The notes under the pieces are model-generated. The model was not told the origin of the DNA and searched no databases. It was given only the letters and a program-made list of their open reading frames with translations. Positions 10,166-19,878 of a DNA stretch of 64,000 nucleotides are shown here, in pieces; positions within the stretch are counted from its first letter, which is position 1, and every line of letters begins with the position of its first letter. The DNA comes from Suilimivivens sp045586385 (GTDB lineage: Bacteria; Bacillota; Clostridia; Lachnospirales; Lachnospiraceae). Where the stretch lies: the NCBI GenBank assembly GCA_045586385.1, contig JAZNAE010000086.1, forward strand, positions 9,346 to 73,345. The letters are read 5' to 3'. The position numbers and the translations under genes are program-made.

Positions 10166-10645
10166 ATGGCAATCAGAAACATAAGAGAAATGGGAGATTC
10201 CGTATTAAATAAGCGTTGCAAAGAAGTTACGGAAATAACAGAGCGGACAAGAGCATTAATTGATGATATGTTTGAAACCATGTATGAGGCTAACGGAGTA
10301 GGACTGGCAGCACCGCAGGTAGGTATTTTGAAAAGAATCGTTGTGGTGGATGTGACAGGAGAAGATCCTATATTATTAATTAATCCGGTAATTATGGAAA
10401 CAAGCGGTGAGCAAACCGGTCAGGAGGGGTGTCTTAGTGTGCCCGGCAAATCAGGTGTGGTGACGCGTCCCAATTACGTGAAAGTAAAAGCTTATGATGA
10501 GAATATGGAACCTTTTATTATAGAAGGAACAGAACTTTTAGCAAGAGCATTTTGTCATGAGATTGATCATCTGGACGGACACCTTTATGTGGAAAAGGTA
10601 GAAGGAGACTTAATGGATGTAGTAATGGGTGAAGATGAGGAGTAG
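10166..10645 (+). CDS. def: Peptide deformylase
   Basis: Metalloenzyme that removes the formyl group from nascent proteins. All three signatures are present: GVGLAAPQVG (about 45), EGCLSVPG with the metal-binding Cys (about 90), and HEIDHLDG with the two His and the catalytic Glu (about 131). It has 159 aa. fmt follows 4 bp later, the classical def-fmt pair. Confidence 0.97.
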   Translation: MAIRNIREMGDSVLNKRCKEVTEITERTRALIDDMFETMYEANGVGLAAPQVGILKRIVVVDVTGEDPILLINPVIMETSGEQTGQEGCLSVPGKSGVVTRPNYVKVKAYDENMEPFIIEGTELLARAFCHEIDHLDGHLYVEKVEGDLMDVVMGEDEE

Positions 10646-10649
10646 ATAA

Positions 10650-11603
10650 ATGAAAGTAGTTTATATGGGGACACCGGATTTTGCGGTGGCGCCTCTTGAA
10701 GCAATCATAAAAGCCGGACATGAAGTGTGTGCAGTAGTGACGCAGCCGGATAAGCAGAAAGGAAGGGGGAAGGAAGTGCAGATGACGCCTGTCAAGGAAT
10801 GTGCGCTTTCCCATGGAATTCCTGTTTTGCAACCGGTGAAAATTAAAGAAAAGGAAGCCGTAGAGGAACTGAGAAAATATCCTGCGGATATTTTTGTGGT
10901 GGCAGCTTTCGGACAACTTCTTTCAGAGGAAATCCTGCAGATGCCAAAGTACGGATGCGTGAATATCCATGCATCCCTGCTTCCAAAATATCGTGGGGCA
11001 GCGCCTATTCAGTGGGCGGTAATTAACGGCGAAGAAAAAACCGGTGTTACGATTCAGCAGATGGAAAAAGGACTTGATACCGGAGATATGCTTTTTAAAA
11101 GTGAAGTTGTCTTAGATAAAAAAGAAACCGGGGAAAGTCTCTATGATAAATTGACACATGTTGGGGCAGACTTAATTGTAGAGGCACTTGTGGCAATCGA
11201 AAAGGGCGATGTCAAGCCCGAAAAGCAGGATGAGTCTTTGACGTGTTATGCGTCCCGGCTTACCAAGGATATGGGAAAGATTGATTTTTCCAAGGATGCG
11301 GTAGTGATAGAAAGATTAATTCGAGGTCTTAATTCCTGGCCCAGTGCGTACACCTTTTATCGTGGAAAAACCTTAAAAATATGGGAAGCAGATGTGACGG
11401 ATGCAGAAACAGATAAAAAGCCCGGAACAGTTATCTGTGTAACAAAGGATGCCATTGAAGTGGCGACTGGAAAAGGGACGCTTCTGTTAAAGGAGATACA
11501 GTTAGAGGGAAAAAAGAAAGTGGCAGTAAAAGATTTTCTTCTTGGATATGAGGTGAAAGAAGGAATGATGTTTGAAGAGGCAAAAGCAGGAGGAATTGCG
11601 TAA
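10650..11603 (+). CDS. fmt: Methionyl-tRNA formyltransferase
   Basis: Transfers a formyl group from 10-formyl-THF to initiator Met-tRNA. The N-terminal Rossmann domain starts MKVVYMGTPDFAV; the catalytic region has NIHASLLPKYRGAAPI (about 108-123) and the C-terminal domain has GLNSWPSAYT. It has 317 aa. Its stop overlaps the next start by one base (taATG), so translation is probably coupled to the zinc peptidase. Confidence 0.97.
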   Translation: MKVVYMGTPDFAVAPLEAIIKAGHEVCAVVTQPDKQKGRGKEVQMTPVKECALSHGIPVLQPVKIKEKEAVEELRKYPADIFVVAAFGQLLSEEILQMPKYGCVNIHASLLPKYRGAAPIQWAVINGEEKTGVTIQQMEKGLDTGDMLFKSEVVLDKKETGESLYDKLTHVGADLIVEALVAIEKGDVKPEKQDESLTCYASRLTKDMGKIDFSKDAVVIERLIRGLNSWPSAYTFYRGKTLKIWEADVTDAETDKKPGTVICVTKDAIEVATGKGTLLLKEIQLEGKKKVAVKDFLLGYEVKEGMMFEEAKAGGIA

Positions 11604-12322
11604 TGTACGGATTTTATTTTGACCCCACATATATATTTGTGATTATTGGTGCAGTTATCTGCATGTGGGCAAGCTCCAATGTAAAGAGCACCTATGCGAA
11701 ATATGAAAAAGTAAGAAGCAGAGGCGGTATGACCGGTGCGCAGGCGGCAGAGAGAATACTGCGTATGTCAGGTATTCATGATGTGCAGATACAGCACGTA
11801 AGAGGTGATTTGACAGACCATTACGATCCCAAAGCGAAAGTACTGCGCCTTTCGGATACGGTATATGATTCCCGTTCTGTTGCAGCAATCGGGGTGGCAG
11901 CACATGAGTGTGGTCATGCAATCCAACATAAAGAAGGCTATTTGCCGTTAAAGGTACGTTCTTTGCTGGTGCCTGTGGCTAATATCGGATCCAGACTGGG
12001 ACTTCCCCTTGTTATTTTGGGACTGGTACTTGGGCTTTCTTTTGAGTTGCCGAACGGCGGTTATTTTTCACTGGCACAGCTTGGTGTGTGGATTTTTTCC
12101 TTTGCCGTGTTATTTCAACTGGTAACTTTACCGGTGGAGTTTAATGCATCGGGAAGAGCTTTGAAATTAATGGGAGAATATGGTATCGTAGGCGGTGATG
12201 AAACAGATGACTGTAAGAGAGTACTCGGAGCGGCAGCGCTTACTTATGTGGCAGCGGCAGCTTCATCCGTTTTACAGTTGCTTCGTTTGATTCTTTTGAG
12301 CAATCGCAGACGCAGGGATTAG
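11603..12322 (+). CDS. Membrane zinc metallopeptidase, YugP family
   Basis: Predicted integral membrane peptidase of 239 aa. A first hydrophobic segment lies at about 8-25, the zinc motif HECGHAIQH near 107, and three further membrane helices at about 125-160, 165-185 and 210-230. The arrangement matches the YugP/Zn_peptidase_2 group found beside fmt and rsmB in Clostridia. The substrate is unknown. It lies between translation genes, overlapping fmt by 1 bp, with a 15-bp gap to rsmB. Confidence 0.85.
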   Translation: MYGFYFDPTYIFVIIGAVICMWASSNVKSTYAKYEKVRSRGGMTGAQAAERILRMSGIHDVQIQHVRGDLTDHYDPKAKVLRLSDTVYDSRSVAAIGVAAHECGHAIQHKEGYLPLKVRSLLVPVANIGSRLGLPLVILGLVLGLSFELPNGGYFSLAQLGVWIFSFAVLFQLVTLPVEFNASGRALKLMGEYGIVGGDETDDCKRVLGAAALTYVAAAASSVLQLLRLILLSNRRRRD

Positions 12323-12337
12323 AAAGGTGACAATGGT

Positions 12338-13681
12338 TTGAATACAAGAGAACTGATAGTAGAGATACTGCTTGAAATTCTGGAAAAAGATAAATACAGT
12401 CATTTGGTCATCAGAGATGTTTTGCAAAAGTATGACTATCTGGAAGGCAGGGATAAAGCATTTATTAAGCGTGTTGCAGATGGATGTGTGGAATGGAAAA
12501 TAAAGATTGATTATATCATAAATCAATTTTCAAAAGTACCGGTGGAGCGGCAAAAGCCGCTGATCAGAACCATTCTTCGCATGAGTGTATATCAACTCAT
12601 GTTTATGGACAATATACCGGATAGTGCAGTATGCAACGAAGCTGTAAAGTTATGCAAAAAAAGAGGATTTCAAAACCTGCAGGGATTTGTGAACGGAGTG
12701 CTTCGCAATATTGCCAGAAGCAAAGAAAAAATTGTATATCCGGACCGAAGAAAAAATAAAGTAGAGTTTCTTTCCGTGGAATATTCTATGCCAATATGGC
12801 TTGTAGAGAAATTTATAGAAGAGCAGGGAGAAGAAATTACGGAGAAGATGTTAGCAGGATTTATGAAAATAGAACCTGTTACGGTCCGAATGAATGAGGA
12901 TACGGATGAAGAGATAGTGGAAAGCCTTGTTAATGAATGGAAGAGGTGCGGAGTAGACGTAGGTAAACATCCGTATCTTTCCTATGCCTATTGTCTGAAG
13001 GGAATTGACGGAGTACGTAACTTGCCCGGATTTGAGGATGGTCTATATACGGTACAGGACGTGAGCAGTATGCTTGTGTGCGAAGCCGCCGGACTGAAAA
13101 AAGGTGATAAGGTGATTGATGTATGTGCAGCTCCCGGAGGAAAAGCGATACACGCTGCACAGAAAGTTGGAAAAGAAGGTATTGTATCCGCAAGAGATTT
13201 AACAGAATATAAAACTTCCTATATTGAAGAAAATATAGAAAGAATGAAAATAGAAAACTGCGAAGTGCTTGTATGGGATGCAAGAAAAGTAAGGGAAGAA
13301 GATATAGAAACGGCAGATGTAGTGATTGCGGATTTACCCTGCTCCGGTCTTGGCGTTATGGGAAAGAAAAAGGACATTAAGTATCGTGTATCCAAGGAGG
13401 GCCTTGATAGCCTTGTGGCACTGCAAAGGGAAATTTTGGATACGGTCCATAAATATGTAAAGCCGGGGGGTACATTACTATACAGTACATGTACCATTAA
13501 TAGGCAGGAAAATGAGAATAATGTAAAATGGTTTAAAGAGAATTATCCTTTTGAGACAGAAAGCCTTAGAGAGTATCTGACGGATAAAATCAGGGTTGGT
13601 GAAGATGGCATGGTTCAGCTATTGCCGGGAGTACATGAAACAGATGGATTTTTCATCGCAAGACTTAGAAAGAAAGCGTAA
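12338..13681 (+). CDS. rsmB: 16S rRNA (cytosine-5) methyltransferase RsmB
   Basis: Methylates C967 (E. coli numbering) of 16S rRNA. The N-terminal NusB-like domain covers about 1-140; the SAM-binding loop is DVCAAPGGKAIHAA (about 262) and the catalytic motifs are DLPCSGLG and YSTCTINRQENE. It has 447 aa. The start is TTG at 12338, after GAAAGGTGAC; the nearby ATG at 12332 runs straight into a stop. The order fmt-peptidase-rsmB-rlmN-PP2C-kinase-rsgA is conserved in Clostridia. Confidence 0.95.
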   Translation: MNTRELIVEILLEILEKDKYSHLVIRDVLQKYDYLEGRDKAFIKRVADGCVEWKIKIDYIINQFSKVPVERQKPLIRTILRMSVYQLMFMDNIPDSAVCNEAVKLCKKRGFQNLQGFVNGVLRNIARSKEKIVYPDRRKNKVEFLSVEYSMPIWLVEKFIEEQGEEITEKMLAGFMKIEPVTVRMNEDTDEEIVESLVNEWKRCGVDVGKHPYLSYAYCLKGIDGVRNLPGFEDGLYTVQDVSSMLVCEAAGLKKGDKVIDVCAAPGGKAIHAAQKVGKEGIVSARDLTEYKTSYIEENIERMKIENCEVLVWDARKVREEDIETADVVIADLPCSGLGVMGKKKDIKYRVSKEGLDSLVALQREILDTVHKYVKPGGTLLYSTCTINRQENENNVKWFKENYPFETESLREYLTDKIRVGEDGMVQLLPGVHETDGFFIARLRKKA

Positions 13682-13696
13682 TAATAGGGATAGTTT

Positions 13697-14734
13697 ATGA
13701 TTGATATCAAGTCAATGACACTGCAGGAATTAAAAGAGGATATGGAGAACTTAAATGAAAAAGCTTTCCGGGCCACTCAGATTTATGGTTGGATGCATCA
13801 AAAGTTGGTAAGAAGCTTTGACGATATGGGTAATATTTCTTCTGCGCTGAAAGAAAAGTGTAAAGAACGATATAATTATACGGCTTTGAAGATGGTAAGA
13901 ATGCAGGAGTCGAAGGTAGACGGAACCAGAAAATATTTATTTGAGCTTCATGACGGAAATGTAGTGGAGAGTGTGTGGATGAAATACAAGCATGGTAATT
14001 CCGTGTGTATTTCCTCGCAGGTGGGCTGCAGAATGGGATGCGCTTTTTGTGCATCGACCTTGGACGGACTGGAGAGAAATCTGACTGCGTCAGAGATGCT
14101 TGATCAGATATACAGTATTAGCCTGCATACAGGGGAAAGAGTCTCTAACGTAGTAGTAATGGGAACCGGTGAGCCCATGGATAATTATGAGAATTTGCTA
14201 AGGTTCTTAAGACTTCTTACTGCAGAGGAAGGCTTACATATCAGTCAAAGAAACATTACCGTATCTACCTGTGGGATTGTTCCTAAGATGAGAGAATTGG
14301 CAGAGGAAAAACTGCAGATTACATTGGCACTTTCCCTTCATGCAACTACGGATGAAAAGAGAAAAAAACTAATGCCTATAGCGAATAAGTATTCTGTTAA
14401 GGAACTTATGGAGGCGTGCCGGTATTATTTTGAAAAGACAGGCAGAAGAATTACGTTTGAATACAGTCTCGTAGGAGGCGTGAACGATACAGACGAAGAT
14501 GCGGCAGAGCTTGTAGCACTTGTAAAACCGTTAAATTGCCATGTGAATTTAATTCCGGTTAATCCGATTAAAGAGCGTGATTTTGTACAGTCAGGGAATG
14601 ATGCGATAAAGGCATTTAAAAATAAACTTGAAAAAAACAGAATAAATGTTACTATAAGAAGGGAAATGGGAAGAGATATTGATGGTGCCTGCGGACAACT
14701 GAGGCGTAGACATAAAGAGCAGTCGCTGCAATAG
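13697..14734 (+). CDS. rlmN: Dual-specificity 23S rRNA/tRNA methyltransferase RlmN
   Basis: Radical SAM enzyme that methylates C2 of A2503 in 23S rRNA and of A37 in some tRNAs. The cluster motif is CRMGCAFCAST (about 112). GTGEPMDNY, SLHATTDEKR and a late Cys near 335 (DGACGQL) agree with the methyl-carrying cysteine pair of the family. It has 345 aa and starts 15 bp after rsmB. Confidence 0.96.
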   Translation: MIDIKSMTLQELKEDMENLNEKAFRATQIYGWMHQKLVRSFDDMGNISSALKEKCKERYNYTALKMVRMQESKVDGTRKYLFELHDGNVVESVWMKYKHGNSVCISSQVGCRMGCAFCASTLDGLERNLTASEMLDQIYSISLHTGERVSNVVVMGTGEPMDNYENLLRFLRLLTAEEGLHISQRNITVSTCGIVPKMRELAEEKLQITLALSLHATTDEKRKKLMPIANKYSVKELMEACRYYFEKTGRRITFEYSLVGGVNDTDEDAAELVALVKPLNCHVNLIPVNPIKERDFVQSGNDAIKAFKNKLEKNRINVTIRREMGRDIDGACGQLRRRHKEQSLQ

Positions 14735-14747
14735 GAGGTATAAAAAG

Positions 14748-15485
14748 GTGATAGCATCTTTTTCGATAACGGATATCGGCAAAAAGAGAAAACTAAATCA
14801 GGATTTTGTGTATGCATCGGATGAGCCGATTGGGAATCTTCCCAATATTTACATTGTAGCGGATGGGATGGGAGGACATAACGCAGGTGATTATGCGTCA
14901 AAATGTACCGTAGAGACAATTGTAAGGGAAGTACAGGGCAGCTTTGAAAAAAGCCCCATCCGGATATTAAGTAAAGCGATTCGTGAGGCAAACGAAAAAG
15001 TCAGGAGGAAAGCCCGCGGTGATGTAAATTTGGCAGGAATGGGAACTACCGTGGTGGCAGCTACCTGCATGGGGAAATATTTGCAGGTTGCCAATGTGGG
15101 AGATAGCAGACTTTATATTATTAACGATGAAATCAGACAGATTACCAGAGATCATTCTCTTGTGGAGGAAATGATCCGTATGGGTGGGCTTGACAGGGAG
15201 GCAGCCCGCAATCATCCGGATAAAAATATTATCACAAGAGCAATCGGAGCGAAGGATACAATAGAAATTGACTTTTTTAATGAAGAGTTAAAAAGTGGGG
15301 ATATTGTACTGATGTGTTCCGATGGATTGACAAACATGTTGCAGGACGAGGAAATCAGCGCGATTCTTAAAGGGGCAGGAACACTAAAGGAGAGAGCTGA
15401 GAAGTTAGTTGAGGCAGCCAATAACAATGGGGGAAGAGACAATATTGCGGTCATTATTATTGACATGTTTGCAAGAGAGGTTTAG
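14748..15485 (+). CDS. prpC: PP2C-type Ser/Thr protein phosphatase
   Basis: Cytosolic metal-dependent phosphatase, partner of the adjacent PASTA kinase. PP2C metal-binding motifs are visible: DGMGGHNAGD (about 43), GMGTTVVAA, VGDSRLYI, CSDGLTNML and GRDNIAVI (about 227). It has 245 aa. The start is GTG at 14748 after a perfect AGGAGG. The kinase begins 2 bp after its stop, so the pair is translationally linked. Confidence 0.94.
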   Translation: MIASFSITDIGKKRKLNQDFVYASDEPIGNLPNIYIVADGMGGHNAGDYASKCTVETIVREVQGSFEKSPIRILSKAIREANEKVRRKARGDVNLAGMGTTVVAATCMGKYLQVANVGDSRLYIINDEIRQITRDHSLVEEMIRMGGLDREAARNHPDKNIITRAIGAKDTIEIDFFNEELKSGDIVLMCSDGLTNMLQDEEISAILKGAGTLKERAEKLVEAANNNGGRDNIAVIIIDMFAREV

Positions 15486-15487
15486 GA

Positions 15488-17620
15488 ATGGTTAAGATAG
15501 GAATGTTAATCGGAGACAGATACGAAATACTGGAAAAAATCGGTACAGGCGGTATGTCTGACGTATATAAAGCAAAGGATCATAAGTTGAATCGTTTTGT
15601 GGCAGTTAAGGTTTTGAAACAGGAATTCAGCGAAAACGCGAATTTTGTTTCTAAGTTCAGAATCGAGGCACAGGCGGCAGCAGGTCTTATGCATCCGAAT
15701 ATTGTAAACGTATATGATGTAGGCGAGGAAGACGGTATCTACTATTTTGTAATGGAATTAGTGGAAGGTATCACGCTGAAAAAATATATTGAAAAGAAAG
15801 CAAGGCTTTCCGTCAAAGAGGCTATCAGTATCGCTATCCAGGTGAGTATGGGCATTGAAGCGGCACACAATAACCATATTATCCACAGGGATATTAAGCC
15901 ACAGAATATTATTATATCCAAAGAAGGAAAAGTAAAAGTAACGGATTTCGGTATTGCAAAGGCAGCTACCAGCAATACCATTACTTCCAATGTAATGGGA
16001 TCTGTGCATTATACATCACCGGAACAGGCAAGAGGTGGTTATTCGGATGAGAAGAGTGATATTTATTCACTTGGTGTTACCATGTTTGAAATGCTTACCG
16101 GCAGGGTTCCGTTTAATGGTGAAACAACTGTTGCAATTGCAATTAAGCATATTCAGGAAGAAATGCCCTCCCCCAGAGATTATGTATCCGAAGTTCCTGT
16201 CAGCGTAGAGCAGATTGTAGCCAAATGCTGTCAGAAGAGCCCGGACAGAAGATACCAGTCTATGGATGAACTCATTATTGATTTGAAAAGATCATTGATG
16301 AATCCGGACGAGGAATTTGTAAAAGTAATCGGTTCCGATGAGGATGCATCCACACGGACTATTACCGACAGGGAGATTGCACAGATTAAAAAGCAGTCCG
16401 GAAGAAGAGATTCAATGGAAGATGCCATGCATATGCGTACGGAGAGAGAAGTAAAACGCAGTGTCAGAAGGCAGTATGTAGAGAAACCGGAAGAATATGA
16501 TGATTATGAATATGAAAATAATTCATATAATCCCAAGATGGAACGATTAACAACAGCAATTGCAATTATTGTAGCTGTGATTATCGGATGTATTGTTCTG
16601 TTTTTGGTAGGAAAAGCGTTTGGTTTGTTCCAATTTGGTTCCGGAAAAGAGGATAAAGAGATTACGCAGGAAAGTACAGATAAAGAGTTAGTGGAAATGA
16701 TTTCCGTAATCGGCAAGAATATTGATGATGTAAAAGTGGAACTTTTGCAAGCAGGCCTCACACCGGAAATTGAGTATGAAGAAAGCACACAGTACGCAGA
16801 AGGTATCGTTATGAATGCCAGTGTCAGTGCGGGAACTATGGTGGAAGAAGGGACTAATATTATTTTGACAGTTAGTGCGGGATCTGTGGGAATAGAAGTA
16901 CCTGATGTAGTAGGACTTACGGAAGCGGAAGCTGTTTCCGGATTAGAGCAAAAAGGATTCAAGGTTAGTAAGACAGAAGCATTTGACCAATATATAAAAG
17001 CAGGTAATATATTAAGCCAGTCTCCCGAAGCAGGAGAAAAGGTACCGGCAGGAACGACGGTTACAATTTGTATCAGTAAAGGCAGTGAAAATGCAAAGGT
17101 ACAGGTCCCGGATTTGCTCGGTAAGGATGAGATGGAGGCTATGAGTCTTTTGGTTGAGGCCGGATTACAGTTGGGTACGGTATCGAATGTAAATCATCAT
17201 GATGCTGCGTTGACAGGACTGGTTTGTTACCAAAGTTATTCGGTAGGTGCGTATGTGGATGCAGGAACGATTGTTGATGTAAGTGTCAGTGTGGGGCCTG
17301 AATCAGCGACCTACAGCTTTACGGAGGCCATTCATGCACCGACACCGGATGAAGATCCCAATTATCGTTCGGGAACTACGGTTACGGTTATTGTAATGGC
17401 TGATGACGGAACGCAGCTTTTAAGCACGCAGACGGCATCTTTCCCGATTCCGGCACAGAATATTACAGGGATACCGGTTAACACGGGATATGTATTGTTC
17501 CAGTATGTCAACACAACAGAGACAACCACAGTTACCAATGAGGACGGTAGCGTTACTACCATTGAAGGAACTACAGAAAACAAAGAACTTCATCGTCCCA
17601 TAACATTCGTGCAGGAATAG
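15488..17620 (+). CDS. prkC: PASTA-domain Ser/Thr protein kinase
   Basis: Membrane sensor kinase for cell-wall fragments. The kinase domain (about 10-275) has the glycine loop GTGGMSDVY, catalytic HRDIKPQN (about 133) and DFG in VTDFGIAKA. A basic juxtamembrane stretch and an acidic Tyr/Asp patch precede one membrane helix (about 352-378). Outside are three PASTA repeats (about 405-610; for example IEVPDVVGLTEAEA and VQVPDLLGKDEMEA) and a C-terminal beta-rich domain of about 95 residues. It has 710 aa. In Bacilli such kinases respond to muropeptides and can trigger germination, which fits a spore former. Confidence 0.95.
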   Translation: MVKIGMLIGDRYEILEKIGTGGMSDVYKAKDHKLNRFVAVKVLKQEFSENANFVSKFRIEAQAAAGLMHPNIVNVYDVGEEDGIYYFVMELVEGITLKKYIEKKARLSVKEAISIAIQVSMGIEAAHNNHIIHRDIKPQNIIISKEGKVKVTDFGIAKAATSNTITSNVMGSVHYTSPEQARGGYSDEKSDIYSLGVTMFEMLTGRVPFNGETTVAIAIKHIQEEMPSPRDYVSEVPVSVEQIVAKCCQKSPDRRYQSMDELIIDLKRSLMNPDEEFVKVIGSDEDASTRTITDREIAQIKKQSGRRDSMEDAMHMRTEREVKRSVRRQYVEKPEEYDDYEYENNSYNPKMERLTTAIAIIVAVIIGCIVLFLVGKAFGLFQFGSGKEDKEITQESTDKELVEMISVIGKNIDDVKVELLQAGLTPEIEYEESTQYAEGIVMNASVSAGTMVEEGTNIILTVSAGSVGIEVPDVVGLTEAEAVSGLEQKGFKVSKTEAFDQYIKAGNILSQSPEAGEKVPAGTTVTICISKGSENAKVQVPDLLGKDEMEAMSLLVEAGLQLGTVSNVNHHDAALTGLVCYQSYSVGAYVDAGTIVDVSVSVGPESATYSFTEAIHAPTPDEDPNYRSGTTVTVIVMADDGTQLLSTQTASFPIPAQNITGIPVNTGYVLFQYVNTTETTTVTNEDGSVTTIEGTTENKELHRPITFVQE

Positions 17621-17627
17621 GAGAAGT

Positions 17628-18506
17628 ATGCAAGGGAAAATTATTAAAGGAATTGCAGGTTTTTATTACGTGCACACGTCGTTGGGACTGATTGAATGTA
17701 AGGCAAAGGGAATATTCAGAAACAAACAGATAAAGCCGCTTGTGGGCGATCTGGTAGAAATAGAACTTACAGATAAAGAAAAATTTCTGGGGAATATTAT
17801 AGATATATTCCCCAGAAAAAATGTGTTAATCAGACCGGCATCAGCAAATATCGATCAGGCACTTGTGATTTTCGCTATTGTAAAACCCAGTCCCAATTAT
17901 AATTTGTTGGACCGGTTTTTGATTATGATGGAAAAGCAGAATCTGCCTTGCATTATTTGCTTTAATAAGAAGGATATTGCGACAGAGGAAGAAAAAGAAG
18001 AACTGATACAAGCATATGGAAATTGCGGCTATGAGGTGATGTTCGTCAGTGGCAAGCAAGACCAGGGAATTGATGAAATCCGTATGCGTTTAAAAGGAAA
18101 AACAACAGTAGTGGCAGGCCCCAGCGGCGTTGGAAAGTCTACCATTATCAATGCACTTTGTCCTCAGGCCAATATGGAAACAGGGGAAATTAGCCGTAAG
18201 ATTGAAAGGGGCAAACATACCACAAGACATGCAGAGTTGTTTGCACTTACAGAAGAGAATACTTACATATGTGATACACCCGGATTTACATCCCTTAGTC
18301 TGGGAGAGATGGAAAAGGAAGAGTTGCAGTCCTACTACCCGGAATTTGCGGAGTATGAAGCAGAGTGCAAGTTTGGTGGTTGTTCCCATATCAGTGAGCC
18401 GGTATGTGGGGTGAAGTCGGCTTTGCAGGATGGGAAAATCAGCAAAGTACGCTATGATAATTATGTAGTGTTATATAATGAATTGAAAGATAGAAAAAAG
18501 TATTAA
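17628..18506 (+). CDS. rsgA: Ribosome small-subunit GTPase RsgA
   Basis: Circularly permuted GTPase in 30S maturation. The OB fold comes first; then the permuted order NKKD (about 105), GPSGVGKS (about 164), DTPGF (about 214), and the zinc motif CKFGGCSHISEPVC (about 249). It has 292 aa and sits 7 bp after the kinase. The rpe and thiamine pyrophosphokinase genes that often follow in Firmicutes are absent; an accessory pocket starts instead. Confidence 0.95.
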   Translation: MQGKIIKGIAGFYYVHTSLGLIECKAKGIFRNKQIKPLVGDLVEIELTDKEKFLGNIIDIFPRKNVLIRPASANIDQALVIFAIVKPSPNYNLLDRFLIMMEKQNLPCIICFNKKDIATEEEKEELIQAYGNCGYEVMFVSGKQDQGIDEIRMRLKGKTTVVAGPSGVGKSTIINALCPQANMETGEISRKIERGKHTTRHAELFALTEENTYICDTPGFTSLSLGEMEKEELQSYYPEFAEYEAECKFGGCSHISEPVCGVKSALQDGKISKVRYDNYVVLYNELKDRKKY

Positions 18507-18536
18507 AATATAAAGACGAAGGATGCAATAGAGAAA

Positions 18537-19553
18537 ATGAACAAAAGATTTTTAACAATAATGTTTGCGAGCTTGCTCGCAATTGCAACGATTGCCGGCT
18601 GTGGTAAGGCGGAAACGATAAGCGCAGATAACACGACTACGGAAACGGAAACTGCAACAGAAACTGCAACAGAGACGGTATCTGACGAGACCACTCCCGA
18701 TGTGGTGGAAGAAGTTCACGAGCATATCTATACAGAAACAATAATAGCTCCAGCTACTTGTCTTGAAAAGGGTGAAAAGTCTTTCGCATGTGATTGTGGG
18801 GACACTTACACTGAGACAATACCTGCAATAGGTCATGATTTTTCCAACTATGTATCAAATGAAGATGCAACTTATGAAGCGGACGGAACAGAGACAGCAA
18901 CTTGTTCTGCATGCGAAGAGACCGATACCAGAGTTGTAGAAGGGTCTATGCTTACTTACTCATTCGAAGATATGGATGCAACAAAGTATGCGAAGTCAAC
19001 AGTAAATGTACGTTCTCTTCCTACAGCTGACGGCGAGAAGCTTGGTGGCTTATCAACAAATGATGAGGTTAAGGTAACCGGTAAGTGTAATGAAACAGGC
19101 TGGTATCGCATTGCGTACGCTGATGGCATTGCTTATGTAAGCGATGACTATTTAGTTGATGAAAAGGTTGAGGCTATACAGGCATCAGAGCAAGCACAGG
19201 CAAATGCCCAGGCATCTTCCGGTGGACTCGATATTATTTCAAAAAGCGGATATTCATATGTTAATACCACTGTTTCCTCTTATGATGAAGCAGTTGCAGC
19301 TTTCAAAGCAGTAGGTATCGAACCTTGGGTAACGCATGAGGAAAATGGTACCCGCTGGTGTTATGCAATTATTTGTCATGTCTTTGGCCCTACTAACAAG
19401 GGAAATCATGAAGCAGATTTTGATAAGTATGTTTTTTATAACTTTGATGGATATCACTGGGGAAATCGTTTAGGCACGAAAGATGGCCGTGTTTATGTTG
19501 ATGACGTTAATGGTGGTAGTTGGAGTATACAAGAATGTATATCCGGCAATTGA
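18537..19553 (+). CDS. Secreted lipoprotein with Cys-rich repeats and an SH3-like domain
   Basis: The signal peptide ends in the lipobox TIAGC, so it is probably anchored outside the membrane. A Thr/Glu-rich low-complexity linker (about 30-60) is followed by two CxC/CxxC motifs in the segment CDCGDTYTETIPAIGHDF and CSACEETD, a repeat type common in Lachnospiraceae surface proteins. A bacterial SH3 domain follows (about 155-210, STVNVRSLPTADGEKLG). The last 110 residues, rich in Trp/Tyr/His, are not recognised. The function is unknown; wall binding through SH3 is plausible. It has 338 aa. Confidence 0.8.
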   Translation: MNKRFLTIMFASLLAIATIAGCGKAETISADNTTTETETATETATETVSDETTPDVVEEVHEHIYTETIIAPATCLEKGEKSFACDCGDTYTETIPAIGHDFSNYVSNEDATYEADGTETATCSACEETDTRVVEGSMLTYSFEDMDATKYAKSTVNVRSLPTADGEKLGGLSTNDEVKVTGKCNETGWYRIAYADGIAYVSDDYLVDEKVEAIQASEQAQANAQASSGGLDIISKSGYSYVNTTVSSYDEAVAAFKAVGIEPWVTHEENGTRWCYAIICHVFGPTNKGNHEADFDKYVFYNFDGYHWGNRLGTKDGRVYVDDVNGGSWSIQECISGN

Positions 19554-19631
19554 GATTTTTAAGGCACAAAAAGGTACAGTTGAGGTGTAAAGAAGTAAGA
19601 TCTGAAATAGCGAAAAAATTTTTGAAAACGA

Positions 19632-19660
19632 TTGTAATTTTTTAAATCGTAGAATATAAT
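19632..19660 (+). promoter_or_regulatory. Promoter of the tandem-RNA/nuclease locus
   Basis: TTGTAA (19632-19637) and TATAAT (19655-19660) are 17 bp apart, giving a start near 19667. The inverted repeat ACGAT/ATCGT flanks the -35 box and could be an operator. Confidence 0.65.
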
Positions 19661-19714
19661 ATAGTTAGATAAGAGATCTTATCTGGGTGCGCTGACACCT
19701 TAAAAATCTGACAG

Positions 19715-19820
19715 ATAAGCCAGATACGTAGGCTGGCAAGTTGGGGAGCAACAGAAAAACTCCACATATAAGCCACATTTGATGGGTGGCAAGTTGGCAG
19801 ACAACAGAAAAATCAGCATA
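19715..19820 (+). ncRNA. Two-unit tandem structured RNA (candidate type III antitoxin)
   Basis: Two gapless 53-bp units (19715-19767, 19768-19820). Shared blocks are ATAAGCCA, GGCAAGTTGG and CAACAGAAAAA at the same offsets. Hairpin 1 pairs GCCAG/CTGGC in unit 1 and GCCAC/GTGGC in unit 2, a compensatory change. GTTG can pair with CAAC, and the loop between them (GGAG in unit 1) can pair with CTCC after the A-rich run, forming an H-type pseudoknot; in unit 2 three of these four pairs are replaced by other pairs and one is an A-A mismatch. A promoter lies upstream, and a terminator and nuclease-like gene downstream. The structure is supported by covariation; the antitoxin role is inferred. Confidence 0.65.
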
Positions 19821-19831
19821 TTATTGTTTAT

Positions 19832-19864
19832 AAAGAGGTTGTCCGTGAGGACAGCCTCTTTGTG
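19832..19864 (+). terminator. Terminator between tandem RNA and nuclease gene
   Basis: A 13-bp stem (19832-19844 with 19849-19861, one G-U pair) with a GTGA loop and a T-rich end lies 15 bp before the downstream start. Partial read-through would set the RNA-to-protein ratio, as in known type III systems. Confidence 0.8.
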
Positions 19865-19878
19865 TATTAGGGGTACAT